Made by a program: the position numbers and the translations under genes. 64,000 nt of DNA, from positions 1 to 64,000 of the forward strand of contig JAACJM010000255.1 of assembly GCA_013368315.1 (NCBI GenBank), read 5' to 3'. Shown in pieces: positions 24,401 through 36,800 of the stretch. Every line of letters starts with the position of its first letter. The first letter of the stretch is position 1. Below the pieces are notes generated by a model. That model did not search any database and was not told the DNA's origin. It was given only the letters and a program-made list of their open reading frames with translations. The stretch comes from Tetrapyrgos nigripes (taxonomy: Eukaryota > Basidiomycota > Agaricomycetes > Agaricales > Campanellaceae).

Positions 24401-24915
24401 CGCTCCAAGCTCAACCCTAAACCCTAATTCACTTACCACCAGATGTACTCTATATTGTACAAGGACAATGGACAAAGTCTCGTCCGAGTCGGGACCCGTG
24501 TATGTCACTGTAACTTCCAGTACCTCGAGACTCGAGACTCGAGGCTTATGATTATTGGTGTGAATAATGCATTGAAGACACTTACTCAAAATTTGGATCC
24601 ATATAGATCCACACACTACGTACTACGTACGTACTTGCAGGGAAATTGGGGTTTGAGAATTCCGAAAATCCGAATCCTGGTCAATGGATCATGACAGGAT
24701 ACAAATCGATACAAAGTATAGTTACAGTTACGTACGTACAAGGAAGGAAAAGGAACACAGCGAACACAGCGGCTACTTATTCAAACCCTCTTTGATTCTT
24801 GGAATACATATCTCTGGAATAGAGTTACAAAGTATACAGAGTACACCTCATCATGAGAACGAAGTACAAATGCCCTCCACGTCACCTCAACGCTCATTGA
24901 AGTCATGAAAAAAAC
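21430..24915. other. Stretch without a recognisable gene
   Basis: Only short frames are present. A 118-codon plus frame at 22391-22747 starts with ATG but is overlapped by an equally long antisense frame and shows no family motif. The only notable structure is the TGTCCCGC cluster at 22165-22225. Confidence 0.5.
22165..22225 (+). repeat. Cluster of ATGTCCCGC-like motifs
   Basis: Four copies of (A)ATGTCCC(R)(Y) occur within 60 bp: AATGTCCCAT, AGATGTCCCGC, AAATGTCCCGC and CGATGTCCCGC. Spacing is irregular. Confidence 0.6.
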
Positions 24916-24916
24916 T

Positions 24917-26601
24917 TCATTTATTCATCGTTAACCATAACTGTATATACATACAACATGTACAGAAGAACAAACTAAGTAACAACAGGTAGGAATGTAT
25001 GTAGGTATTCCATCTATGTGTTCGAGTTGAATAAGTCAAGTACTTGATAGACGGTGATTGTGATTGTGATTGTGATTTTGATTTGTGATTTGTGTGCGTG
25101 TGTGTTTGAGAGGAAGAGGAACAGGAACAAGGAGTAGAGGACGAGAAGGAGAGTTGGGAAGTTTGGTGATTGGTATCACTACTCGATACCAACCACGAGT
25201 AAACAGTAAACTACGCATACGATGGACGATGCGTAGCTAGGGGGAGGGGGGGGGGTGCTAGAAATACACGTCATGTCATATCTGTATACCACGAGACGCA
25301 AGACAGATCAGAACGAGACGGGAGACGGGAGAGGACGGGAGAAGCAGACCGAGACAGGATAAGTAGAGAGAAAAAAGTAAAAAAAGAAAGACAAGACGGG
25401 ACGAGACGAGACGGAGTGGTGTAAGGTGGTTTTGTTTATAGGTCGTCAAACCAAGAAACGCTAATAGTAATAAGGCCGTAAAAGTGTAATAATACAACGT
25501 TCTAAAAAAGAATCCAAGAATCCAAAAATAAAATCCTGGTTAGAACAGAATCCAATCCAATCCAAGTATATGTACAAGAAGAATAATGGAACAAATAAGT
25601 AGGGAAGCGGTAGACCCCAATGCACTTCGAGGCACTGAAAAGTCGTGGGAGGTATCCATAGGTTTTGGGAGGAGGGAGGAGGGAGGAGAGTTAAGTGAGA
25701 AATAAATTGAGAGAGAGAAAGCGACGGCAGAGATGGAGATGGTCAACATCGTACCGTATCATATCGATAATCGAGAGAAGGATGGTGGTACTGGGGTAGT
25801 GTCCGAGAGATATGAAAAGATAGGGGGGGTGGGGTTCCGCTAGAGGAAGGAAGGAAGGAGTCAAAACGTGTTGGAGGTTGGGGTAAAAACTAGGCGAGAT
25901 GTCGACTCGAAATGAAGCAGGGGTTTAGTTGAAATGAGATACACGAGGTCATCCTTCGTTCGTCCTTGAGAAATCCTTTTCCTTTGAGCCTTCCTAAATC
26001 GTTCATCGTTCTTGATCAATGATCCGTTGGTTTCTTTGGTCGTTTGGTCTAAAATAACCTGATGGTGGAAGGTGGCGACGACAGATTGAGCAAGCTCCAA
26101 CCCCAACTCTAAGCCGGGACACTGTCTGGAAAGCTACCCAAGCCACCCGTTGACGGGCTACATGAGGTCAACTCGCTCGAAACGGTCTAATAGTTGCTAG
26201 TCTCCTCGGTCTCCCTCTTCCCGCATGCCGAGATGAGAGACCACGAGAACAGACCACGAGGGACATCATCCTCGTCCAAATGAAGTAGGGGTGGGTTAGG
26301 GTGGGTTTGTACCTTCCTATCGGGGAAGGAAAAAGATAACGAAGCGGCATAAAAGCGGCTTGGCGGCAAATCGGACCCAAGGACCGGATTGCCTATTTGG
26401 GATCAAGGGACATGGACATGGACAAGGAAAGGAAGAACGGGAGAAGGCTGGACTTCCGAGAACGCCCGAGACGACGTCGACGATGAGGATGAGGACCAGA
26501 ATGACAGAGAAGGATGGATGAAGACGACCTGAAGCAACGAGGAGAACGCGCATACACCCAACACACCACCACCTAATCACGTGCATATACCCACCCATCT
26601 C
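24917..26601. other. 3' flank of the HMG-box gene, simple-sequence rich
   Basis: No gene was recognised. It contains a TGATTG/TGATTT microsatellite (about 25045-25100), purine-rich GACGGGA/GACGAGA runs (about 25305-25420) and GGAGGGA runs near 25670. Part may be the long 3' UTR of the gene that ends at 26602. Confidence 0.5.
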
Positions 26602-28618
26602 TTAGTAGACAGCCTCCCCACCATAGCCAGCGTACATCCCCATACCACTCAAGACATCGTCCATAGCCATAGGCAAACCCATACTCTCACCTCCAGAGAA
26701 ATCCAACGTCATCGACATCGGCATCTGCGTGTCCTGGATCTGAGTCTGAGTCTGCATCTGCATCTGCATCTTATCCAACAACGCCTGGACATTAAACTCC
26801 TCCGGTCCAAACTCCATCGCTGGGGAAGGTTGGGTGAGGAACTCTTCGTATCCAAACTCATCAGAGCTGTATGACTGATAGGATGAAGGTTCATAGACCT
26901 GGGTGTAGTCGATGTGTGCGGGGGTTTGTACCACGGGTTGGTGTACTTGGACCTGGGGTACGTATTGCTGTTGTTGTTGGCCCCAAGCATTCAGGTCCTC
27001 ATACGAAGAGGAAGAGGACACCGACGCAGAGTTCGTGAGCGACGGCACGGACTCCAACGAAGAGTTCCAACTTGTGTAGTCGAAAGACGACACTGGCGTA
27101 GATGGGATGATGGGTGTAGGTGGGGAGGTGTACGCCTGCGCTGAGTACTGCTCGACTGTGGACTCGGGATAGGAAGATTGAGGATACGCAGAGGCAGGGT
27201 ACTCTTGAGCGTAAGGAGACGGACTCGGATGGACGAACGTCTGAGCGTCAGTGTTGGGTTGAATGAACGAGAAATCAGTGTTGATGGTAAGAGACGGACG
27301 ACGCGTCGGGGCGGTGTCTTCTTCGTCACCGAAGGACTCGACGTTCTAGGGATATGTAAGTTAGCCAAGTGTGTGCGCGCATATAACCAGCAAAACTACT
27401 CACGAATACACCAGTCGAAGGCTTCGTAGGCGACGAACACCTGGACGAAGCATACGAAGATGGAGGCGGCGGGGAAGCATACGACGAAGGCGAGGGTGAA
27501 CTAAACCCAGACTCGATAGTCATTCCTCGCTCTACGACCTGCTTCGCCTTCTTCCTGTCCCTCTCCTTCTCCTTCATCTTCCTCTCCTTCTCCTTCCTCT
27601 CCTTCTTCCTAAAACTCCACTCCGTAATCGGCTTCTCCCACCTCGCAACTACAGGTTCAGGTACATGCGTCTTATCAAACTCGATAATCGCGCTGTCTAA
27701 AGCAGAACCTTTCTTGCCTTCGACGAGGAGTTGAGCGATCTTTGCACACCGCTTAAGATCTTTGGTGCCTAGTTCGCGGACTTTGCGTTTCTTTTTGGGA
27801 GGGTTGGGGTCTGAGGGAATGTTGGAGGCATAGCCAGAGTCGATGTCGGTCTCGGAGTCGTAGGAGGAGAGGTAAGAGTCGTCGTATGAATCAGAGAGGT
27901 CGGCGTCGGCATGGTACACATCCGGCTCCGCCTTCGTCTTGACTTTCTTACCTCCACCACTCTTCACCTTCGCCTTTGCCTTTGCCTTCGCTTTACCCTT
28001 GCCACCCTTGCCACCACCTCCATCATCCCCATTACTACTACTATGCGCCGGCCTGAAACTATACTCTGGAAACTTCTTCTTGTGTTCATCAAACGCCACT
28101 TTCGCTCGTGCATGCCACACCTGTTTCTCGTCCTCTGGCAAATTGTGCCAGGTCAATCCTATGATCTTCGATAGCGTCGAGTGATTAGTCTCGACGCGTG
28201 TAGAGACGTGCTGGGAACGGATAAAGGAGGAGCGGAAGAGGATGAAGGCGTTGGGAGGACGGGGGATGTGGTTTTCGGGTTTCTTTTTGGAGTGGGAGCT
28301 GGATGAAGATCCCTTGTTGTTGTTGCGGGAAGAGGAGGGGGCATCGTCGGAGTCGGAAGAAGAAGCGAAGGAGGCAGGCGTGAGGGTTGAGAAGGGAGAA
28401 GAGGATTCGTCTACGAATGGGAACAACGTCTGTTGTTGGACGGGAAGCGTTGCGCTACTCAAGCCGTCCGGGCCGGGATGGCTGAAGGTGATGGGAGTGA
28501 GTGTGGATGCGAAGGAGACGGTGGACTCTGCAGTAGGAGAATTGGTCGAAGGCATGGTCCACACAAGCTGGGTACCGTCTGCCCCTGTACGGCGCGTACG
28601 TGATCTCTCGACAGGCAT
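26602..28618 (-). CDS. HMG-box (MATA_HMG-like) transcription factor
   Basis: Two exons, 27404-28618 and 26602-27345, with a 58-bp GTGAGT..CTAG intron give 652 codons. Residues about 117-190 form an HMG box: HIPRPPNAFILFRSSFIRSQ, then NHSTLSKIIGLTWHNLPEDE and KKFPEYSFRP. This subtype is found in fungal mating and fruiting regulators, so sequence-specific DNA binding in the nucleus is expected. A PKKKRKV nuclear localisation signal lies at about 274-280, a Lys/Ala-rich basic stretch at about 205-235 and a highly charged Lys/Glu helix at about 335-365. The long C-terminal half is rich in Ser, Pro, Gln, Met and acidic residues, as in activation domains. The start is the first ATG of an open frame. 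A relationship to Coprinopsis Pcc1 or Ustilago Prf1 type regulators is possible but unproven. No homeodomain or pheromone gene lies nearby. Confidence 0.9.
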
Positions 28619-29900
28619 GTTCGATGTGTGTTAGACGCGCTAAAACGATCGATCACCGGAAGAAAGAGGGATTAGACGCTGACGACGGATGTAGGTCTCG
28701 CAGGAAAGGAAAAGGAAAGGAACGGGGCACGACCAACACGAGGTCAACAGATCCCCTCATCTCTTTATACATTCGTCTTGGTGAGAGAAATCCTCTATTC
28801 AATTAGGTAGTAATGTGGGAATCTAGTGGCAAAGGGCTTGAAGTAAATCAGAAATTTTCGATCTCGATTTCATCATTTGGTCCGCGAGTTCTGGATGCCC
28901 GCCGAGTTAGGAAGGAGCGAACCGAGGCACTGGAAACGATTTCAGCATGTATACTACGCCGGCGGTTCGGCGTGGCAAATAGTGCCAAAGGAATTGCGCG
29001 AGGGGTCTTATTACGTATATGGCAAGTCTCAGAGTCCAGACCACTCGTGTCGACGACGACGAATCCCAGCCCCCCGAGAGGCCAAAATTACACCGGCTGT
29101 CGTTAGTATTTTCTGGCTGACCTCAATTCTAAGGCCTTCTATGTTCTTTGGACCATCCTTGGCTTTAAAGCTATCCTGGACCCTCAAGCCGCCAAGTTGT
29201 ACCTTTCTTCTCATCCTACCCACCTTCGCCCTCGCTTAACTTCTCTAGCATATGTGCAGCATATGTATACCGTTGATCCCTTCTCATTATTCCGCCGGCC
29301 TTCAAATTTCTCAAGTCGTCCCTGCAGCGACGAGTTCTCAGTCACTGTTCGCTCAACGCCGGGTGTCCTGACTTATATCAAATCAACGTTTTTTTCAACT
29401 CCAATTTCTCGCTCTCGTTCTTCTCGTTGTCATTGCAACAACGCCTATGGTCCTTGGGCAAGAGTATCCCGGCTCCATCTGGATCAGACCACCGGCCACT
29501 TTCATAGACTTTCCTCGACCTCTACGGCTACCCGATGATCATCAACCCTTGTGCTTTACGATTGGAGTGGAAATTCCGTGCAAGTACTCTATGTATATTC
29601 CTGCTTCTTTTCTCCAATCCATCATCTATTGTGTATCCTCGTGTATCTGAAACTGTCATACGTATGTCCGACTCTCCAACTCCGACAACATATGACACTT
29701 ATATTATGTGGCTTTATCAACAACTTGCTTCAAGGTTCTCTTTACTTTCTTCGAGGCCTCGTGTACGTGTGCCGGTGTATCTACAATCTATGTAGTCTTT
29801 TCCTTTTTCTCTTTCTGGCTCTGTCTATCTGAGATTAATCTGTATTCAGTGACACATAAAACACAGCCAAAACCCCCGTATGAAAGCACAAAACATTCAA
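28619..29900. other. Upstream region of the HMG-box gene
   Basis: No convincing coding sequence; short overlapping frames on both strands only. It probably holds the 5' UTR and promoter of the HMG-box gene, but no specific site can be named. Confidence 0.4.
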
Positions 29901-29929
29901 CCAACATTCTGAAACATCGGCGGTCGTGT

Positions 29930-31900
29930 CGTCCAGACCAACTGCGAATTGCAAATCGCAAACTGCAACCTTTACCCTTATTAATGTTGTTTCCTTTCCT
30001 GGCGGCTGGTCTCTAGCGCAAACCCATCAATGTTCGATGTAGCATTTGCCCGCTGCCTGCTATCTGCTGTCCGATTATCTGCTCAATGCTGTGCTCATGG
30101 TCACCAGGGAGGGAGTGCTACTCCCGTGCGTGCACCTTCAGTCACACATAATTCGATTCGTGTCTTGTTTTCCCAATCCGAATCCGAGTCCGAATTCGGG
30201 TCACGATGAACATTCTACTTGTACATCCTTGTACATCCTTCACCTTCACCTCGTTACAGCTAACTAACTCGCTCCCGGACGTCGTGTTTCAAGTTTCTGT
30301 ACTCCATCGGCCCCTAAGAGTCAAGTCAAGGTCTAAAATCCATCTGAGATCTTTCCTTAATTCTTACATATCCGAAAAAGCACATCGAGAAAAAGCACCG
30401 AGACAAGCCAGTTAACAGCTATCAGGCTTCGCATTGACCCTTATTTTACCCTTACTAACGGTAACGTTTTGCTTCAAGTTTCCTGGCGGCTAGCCTCTAA
30501 CGCATCAGTGTTCAAATATTAAATTTAACATATGCATGGCTGCCTGCTGCCCGCTGTCTATCTGCTCTGTATGTCGACCTCGATAATTGTTCTCAACTCT
30601 AGAATCTAGAGCCCTAAAATGAAGCCCAATAAGCCTATAGACCTATAGAAATCCGAATCCGAATTCGAGTCACGATGAACATTCTACTTGTCCATCCTTG
30701 TCCATCCTTCACCTTCACCTGGTTACAGCGAGCTACTCGTTTTTGGTCGTCGTTTCAAGTTTCTGTACTACATCGACCCCTAGGAGTCAAGTCAAGTCTA
30801 AAAATCCATCTGAGATCTTGATCCTTAATTCTTATCCGTAACGCGCATCGAGAAAAGCACCGAGAAAAGCACCGAGAAAAGCAGAACCCTAGATCTTGAC
30901 AATCATCAACAACTATCTTCGCCTTGGCCCTTAAGTTACCTTACCCTTATTAACGTTTTGTTTCCTTTCCTGGCGGCTAGCCTCTAACGCATCAATGTAT
31001 AGCATATGCATGGCTGCCTGCTGTCTGCTGTCTGTCTGCTCTGTGTTGTACTCATGGTCTCGTCGACTCGTTGTTCTCAACTCTAGAATCTAGCCCCTGA
31101 AATGAAGCCCAATAAGCCTATACATAGACCTATAGACCTATCGGCATCATGAGCGCTAACGCTGAGGCTGACAGGGAGGGAGTGAGTCCTGCTAGTGCTT
31201 CCGTCCGTGCACCCTTCTGTCACAAATTACAATTCATGTCTTGTTTTCCAAATCCGAATCCATATCCCGATGGACATTCTACTTGTCCATACATCCTTCA
31301 CCTTCACCTCGTTACAGCTCGCTACTCGTTTTTGGATGTCGTTTCAAGTTTCTGTACTATACTACATCCTAGGAGTCAAGTCTAAAAAATCCATCTGAGA
31401 TTCTTAATTCTTATCCGCAACGCGCATCTAGAAAGGCGCAACGAGCTCGACAATCGTGACCGTTCAATCATCTCTCAGCATTCAAGTAGTACTCATCGGC
31501 GGTCTCGAAGAATCAACAGCTATCTTTGTCTCGACCCTTGCCTTACCAAGTTTACGCTGATCAATGTTTTGCTTCCTTTCTAGAACATTCAAAAGGACGT
31601 CGTAAAGCAATAACACAACACAACTCGTCTCTTCTCAACAATCACAAATCACGAGAAAGAGTCAGCCACAATTTCAAATATCTTCGTCTTGAAATATCTT
31701 CACTTCCTTTCTCAGAAATACTCTAACCGATTTCAACTTCATCATCTACGTACTGTGTTGCCGAGTGTGACGAGTATGATGACATGGCTATGGCCATGGC
31801 CGACATCTCAACAGTATCTGCGTGCTGGTTGTCTACTTGCTCTCCCGTCGTCTGACGCGGCTGTTCTCAACATAGAGTAAACTCTAAAGTCCTATAAACC
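29930..31900 (+). repeat. Tandem array of large (about 480-590 bp) diverged repeats
   Basis: Shared landmarks recur in order. CCTGGCGGCTxGxCTCTAxCGCA occurs at about 29998, 30482 and 30969. CCATCCTTCACCTTCACC-like sequence plus TTTCAAGTTTCTGTACT occurs at about 30290, 30756 and 31345. GAGTCAAGTC..AAAATCCATCTGAGAT follows each of these. GCTGCCTGCTG..TGTCTGCTCTG and CTCAACTCTAGAATCTAG..AAGCCCAATAAGCCTATA occur in the later units. The last unit (to about 31900) is worn. No conserved frame spans a unit. Confidence 0.75.
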
Positions 31901-31904
31901 TATA

Positions 31905-33120
31905 GGCCCCTGTCTACATTTCAATGTACATGAGCCCTGACGCTGACGCGACGCGGTTGCGGTTGCAGATCGCAGTGCTACCTACATAGTACATTATACA
32001 TAACTACATACATTCATTCACATTCCTTGTTCTGCTTCCGTGTCTTCCGCATCCGAGGCCTCTCCGACCCTACATGTTCAAGTCTCTCCGGATCCGTCTC
32101 GTTATGTCTGGCTTTCTGCACGCCCGCCTAACCATAAACCCCCTGAGCTACATACATATATCTGGAGTGACGGCCTTGGTACAGTGATTTACAGTTTTTA
32201 GCTCAGGGAAGTACACGTATAGTCTATAGATAGATATTACTAGATGCACACTAAACTTCGGCCTGAGATGATGCACACAGACGTCGACCAGGTCCTGAGA
32301 CAATGATAAATATGCAGACAATGACACTCAGACTAAGATGTATGTGTGATGTACAGGCACTCTAAATCCCACCATCCATGGACTTCGAACATTCATATGA
32401 CAGGGACCCTTGCCCCTTGTTCTGTTTTTCATACTTTGAGTATACACCCACCCGGTACGGTACCCTTCACAATCTTTCACAATCTTCTACGCAACACGAA
32501 TTCAAATTTGAAACTGACTACTGGTTAGTATATACTCGGTCAAGAAGCTAAACACGAACGTTTCTCTCACTGTATCATAAGATATAGATAACTATGTACT
32601 TAAACCGACATGCTGATCATGATGATAATATTCTTATCAGTGCACTAGCTATGGCTATAGACCAAGAGGCTAGAGCTAGGCCAAAAGGAAAATGAAGATC
32701 CAGAAAAACATATGCAAGTTTTTAGAGTTCTGAACAGCGTGCCAGTGGTGCCTTTTGCATCATCATACTTGATCATAGTACGAGCCTATCAAACTTCAAT
32801 CGGGTTAGCCCGGGAACCGTGCCGTTCTACCACGCGCGAGGACGAGAACAAGGGCGAGTCACGATACTTATCCCGATTCCTGATTACCGATTCCCGATGC
32901 GACTATGTAGGATGTCGGGCTAGTAGTAGCTCGCCGGTTGCCCGCCGGTTCTTACAGCTTGTCCCTGATCTGCTTATGTGGCGCTAGGAGTCGGACACCA
33001 TGGCCAAAGACGGCCTGAAGTTTCAAATTTCAGACGTCGTTCAGGGGTGATCTCTCTACGAGTCGGGCTATGAGTCAAGGACACTTCAATTTCTTAAACA
33101 TCCACGCGAGTATGTAGCTG
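31905..33120. other. Stretch without a recognisable gene
   Basis: Short frames only, without family motifs, and no repeats of note. Confidence 0.5.
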
Positions 33121-33124
33121 GCCA

Positions 33125-33400
33125 TGGACACCGGCTTGAGTATTTCAGTAAGTAAGCGAAATGAACTTTCCTTTTGTTTTAGTCTGGTTTATGTTCCTTT
33201 AGCCTCGTCGGTCACGACGTCTATCATATTACCCATTTCTGTCGACCCTTCCACAGCCTTTGTAACCTCTTTTAGAGAATTAGCCTTCGCTCCTGCACAC
33301 GTGTACGGTTCACGCGTACTAGCTGGACGCATACAATAGGAATCTCTTTACAGTGATGAGCTCGAGCTCAAGCGTCTCCGAGAGTCTCACTGCCAGTGAG
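33125..33400 (+). repeat. Left copy of a direct repeat flanking the Plavaka two-gene unit
   Basis: It shares CACCGGCTTGAGTAT.TTTCAGTAAGTAAG, then AAATGAA.TT.CCTTTTGT.TTAGTC and ACGTCTATCATATTA with 41493-41740. TCTTTTAGAGAATTAG, CCTTCGCTCC and CTGCCAGTGAGTC are also shared. The two copies are in the same orientation about 8.4 kb apart, with many substitutions and small indels. Confidence 0.75.
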
Positions 33401-33524
33401 TCCCGTCGCCAACGTCGGTATTGCCACATCTGCATCACGAAAAGTGCAGAAAATAGATCAGAGAATACCTAATCTGGTGGACTATGCAAGGTCATAAATA
33501 ACGTGCAATTCTGGTAGTCCTTGA

Positions 33525-33640
33525 CCATTCAAGGTAAGATCTGGTAAGAAACCTATCAGTCAGGTAGCACCTGGTATTATCAGGTATTTACCTACCAGTC
33601 AGGTACTAAATGGTATGACCTGGTATAGTCCTACCAATTG
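33525..33640. repeat. Subterminal-type cluster of CAGGTA / TACCTG motifs
   Basis: At least eight short CTGGTA, CAGGTA or ACCTGG words in both orientations are packed into about 115 bp left of the transposase gene. A similar AGGTATAC cluster sits on the right side near 41160-41275. Such clusters are typical of the ends of CACTA-like DNA transposons. Confidence 0.5.
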
Positions 33641-33882
33641 AGTTAGGCGTGATAAGGCCTGATATGATCTTGCATCAGCATTAAGTATTGCGAGACTCAA
33701 AGAACAACACATCCAATTCCCACGGTAATACTCCCCCTCCTCCTCCTGCACTTTGCTTGCCTCAGCGTATCTGATCTACCACTAAGATTAGATCTCTTCA
33801 GAGTACATAACTTATATGCATATCTTTGTGTTTAGCCAAAAATCCGGAGCTGCTCATAATATTTACATGAAGAAATAACATA

Positions 33883-36800
33883 TTACAACACTGAATAGCC
33901 AATGTGCTCAACTTCGTCATTTGCTCCGCCCTCATTCTCATCACCCTCCTCCTCACCTTCACTCTCACTATCTTCCTCTACCACCACTCCCTCCACTCCC
34001 TCTTCATCACTAGCTATTCCCACTTCCGCCTCATCATACTGATTTTCGACAGTAATCTCCCCATCCTCATCATGTGACTCAGTGTTAGTCCTTTTAACGT
34101 ACTGTGCAATGATCTCCTCGCGAAGAGTGCTGGTAAGATGGTATGTAGCAATATGACCAACCCCTAGGCCAGTGTATCGCATAAAACATATCACGATCTG
34201 CAAATCTACACAGAAAACAATTAATTGTGACATTTTTAGCACCAAGGAAAAATCAACTCACATATTTACATCATAGTATTGCCAATCCCGGTCATTCTCA
34301 TCATCCCGTCGTGCAATGGAAATGGATAGCAGTGATTTTGTGGTCTTTGTCTGGAAATGGGGAATGAGATGTACAGCGCGGACCACATCTTTGGGGTGAA
34401 TGAAGCCAAATGCATTTGGGTCGGAGGAATCAATAAAGGAAACACGAGGGAGTTGATGATTTGAAAATCCAAGAGTATACGAAGTATCCAGTGTATACCA
34501 TCGGACCCAAAGGAAGTAGATGGATGTTGCGGGAGTCCCAACCAGATCCTCCTTACTGAAACATTGACATGGAATATACCCAAAACTCGACAGTACCAAT
34601 AAGGATGCTGATCCTGTTGTGATAGGACCATAACATCTGATCGAGTCCTAGGATTGATGAAGTCTTGATCACGTCGCCTATCGTAAGTTATGAAGTTGGT
34701 TCGCAGGATTTTGTGTTCAAACATCTTGTTATTCTGGATGATGATTGTATTTCGGTCTGCTGGTGTGATTGTCGATGGATCTCCTGAACGTCCAAGGGAA
34801 GTAAGAATATAATTGCGAAGCTTGAGCCCAAAGTCCTATAAAGGATTTAACAAAAAGCCCAGATACAATAACAAGACTATTACTTACCCTGACAGCTTCA
34901 TCATTGTGATAATTCTGCATGAATTGATCAATAGTGATAGGATAGCGCTCGCTTTCAGAAATATGATAGGGCTTGTTTGGGTTTGTAGCTGGTAGAGGGT
35001 CTGAATCAGTGTCCTTCATCAGAGGACTCTTCTTCACAAAACGAAGTTCTCGCTGGGCAATAGCCTCAGAACGACGTTTACGAGCATTCTGTTTTGAGAT
35101 TTGGGAAACAAAGTTGCGGCGGTTGGTCCGGACGTAGAAAACCTTGACCAAACGATGCTCCTGCTCGCCCTTGATCAAATTAATCACCAATGTAAGTAAA
35201 TAGGAAAAAAGATACATACTATCTGAGTGCTGAAGTTATCTGTTGTCCCCTTGCGACGAATGGTTGGTGCATAATCCCCAAGAGCATGGAGTTTGTATGT
35301 GAAAAGATTGAAGTTTTTTTGTACCTTGCGCCGTCTTTTCTTCTTCTCCTTTCTACTCTCTTTTCCCTCATCGCCTGACCCACTACCATCTCTCTTTCTC
35401 TTCGTTTTTCTCTTCCTGCTTTGCCTGACCTACTATCACTCCTCGTCTTTCCTTTTCCTTCATTATCCTTCTTTATTCCACTTGCTTTCGGTGCCTCTTG
35501 CACTTCCCCATCCCTTCGTTCCTCCTCCAAAGCTTCCCTTCGTTCACGTTTGGTCCTTTCCTTGGGCGTCTCACGGGTTTCAATCTTATCACAGACTTGT
35601 GTCTTGAATTGCCGCAGCTGGATCCCTAATTCACGGGTAACACCTTCTAGGATCTGCAGAGTTGTTTCTGAGTGCAAACGAAGCTTTGCAAGGGCGTGCC
35701 ATGTTGCCATAATGAAAAGGAGATCCTGGATGTGATGGTCCATTTCAGGAGGGAAAAGATTACAAAAAATCGAAGGGCAACACTGAAATGAATGGTTAGT
35801 TGAAGTAATACTAAGGGAAAATAAGCACATGTTTTACCTGTAGAATATCCTCGAAATCTCGAGCTGCTATTCTCTTCATACTAGTGGTATCATCTGTAAA
35901 GCGGCGTATTGTACACCGTCCAAATGGCGGGCATTTCATAAATCTGAAATTACTTGAATACAGATATAAAACAGTCATTTTGACAAGACATACCGGTTGT
36001 TGATCTCTGCGATAACATCATCACCTAAACTATACGCAATCCGTACCAGGTGTTCAAAAAGTGACTTGAAAACCCCGAGTTCAAACTCGTGCATCAAGTC
36101 AACCGCAAAAAGATCGAAATAGTTCTGGGATGGTTCCTTCAATTTTCGAAAGAAAGCTGAGAATGCACTCTACATAAAAAGCTGAGGTTATGTAGATTTG
36201 GAATAGATATTGAGACTTACAGTGGTTGGAACTTGGAAAGTGGCTCGAGTAATGCCTGAACAGATCTACTATTGACCGCATTCCCTCTTAAAAAAATGCG
36301 TTCACGAGCCTCTTGTACATTCCAACGCAGTGGGTGAGCATCAATACGGGCTTTGTTACGTCGGTTCATGTCACGAAAGGTTCCCATCTCAGGGATGTCC
36401 TTTTTCTCAATCTCGCACCGGGGACATGGACATCGGCCCAAAGTCTTGAGACAAGCTATCAGCATTCTAGAGCAACAAAAAGTCAGCGATGGAAAAAGAA
36501 AATGAAGCAAAGCCATATACTTCTCTGGATAATCTGCAGAGTATATGATTATTCGAGGAATAACCGTCTCCAAACACCATCAGCACATAGAACAGCAATG
36601 CCATGGATACATGCGTTGACAAAGTCATCATCGAGGAGGAGGAACCATATTGCTTGCATCAACTCGCGCTTCAAATGAGTCAACACTTCACTTGACGCTG
36701 CAGCTTTAAAATACTTCTTGTATGTCTCCTGGATGTTCGGTAGCTTGAAGCAATTATTAGATGACCACACCCATGAATAATAAGTGAAAACTTACAGATG

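Noticed and set aside
24413..24432. Telomere-like AACCCTAAACCCTAA
   Set aside because: Only about two units, and no array or chromosome-end context.
25045..25110. TGATTG repeats as a CRISPR-like or regulatory array
   Set aside because: Simple microsatellite without spacers.
27911..28634. Plus-strand frames of 81-130 codons
   Set aside because: Antisense shadows of the HMG-box gene, which has splice sites, domain and codon structure in its favour.
35293..35735. Plus-strand Phe/Ser-rich frames of 104 codons
   Set aside because: Shadows of the Lys/Arg/Glu-rich insert of the Plavaka transposase.
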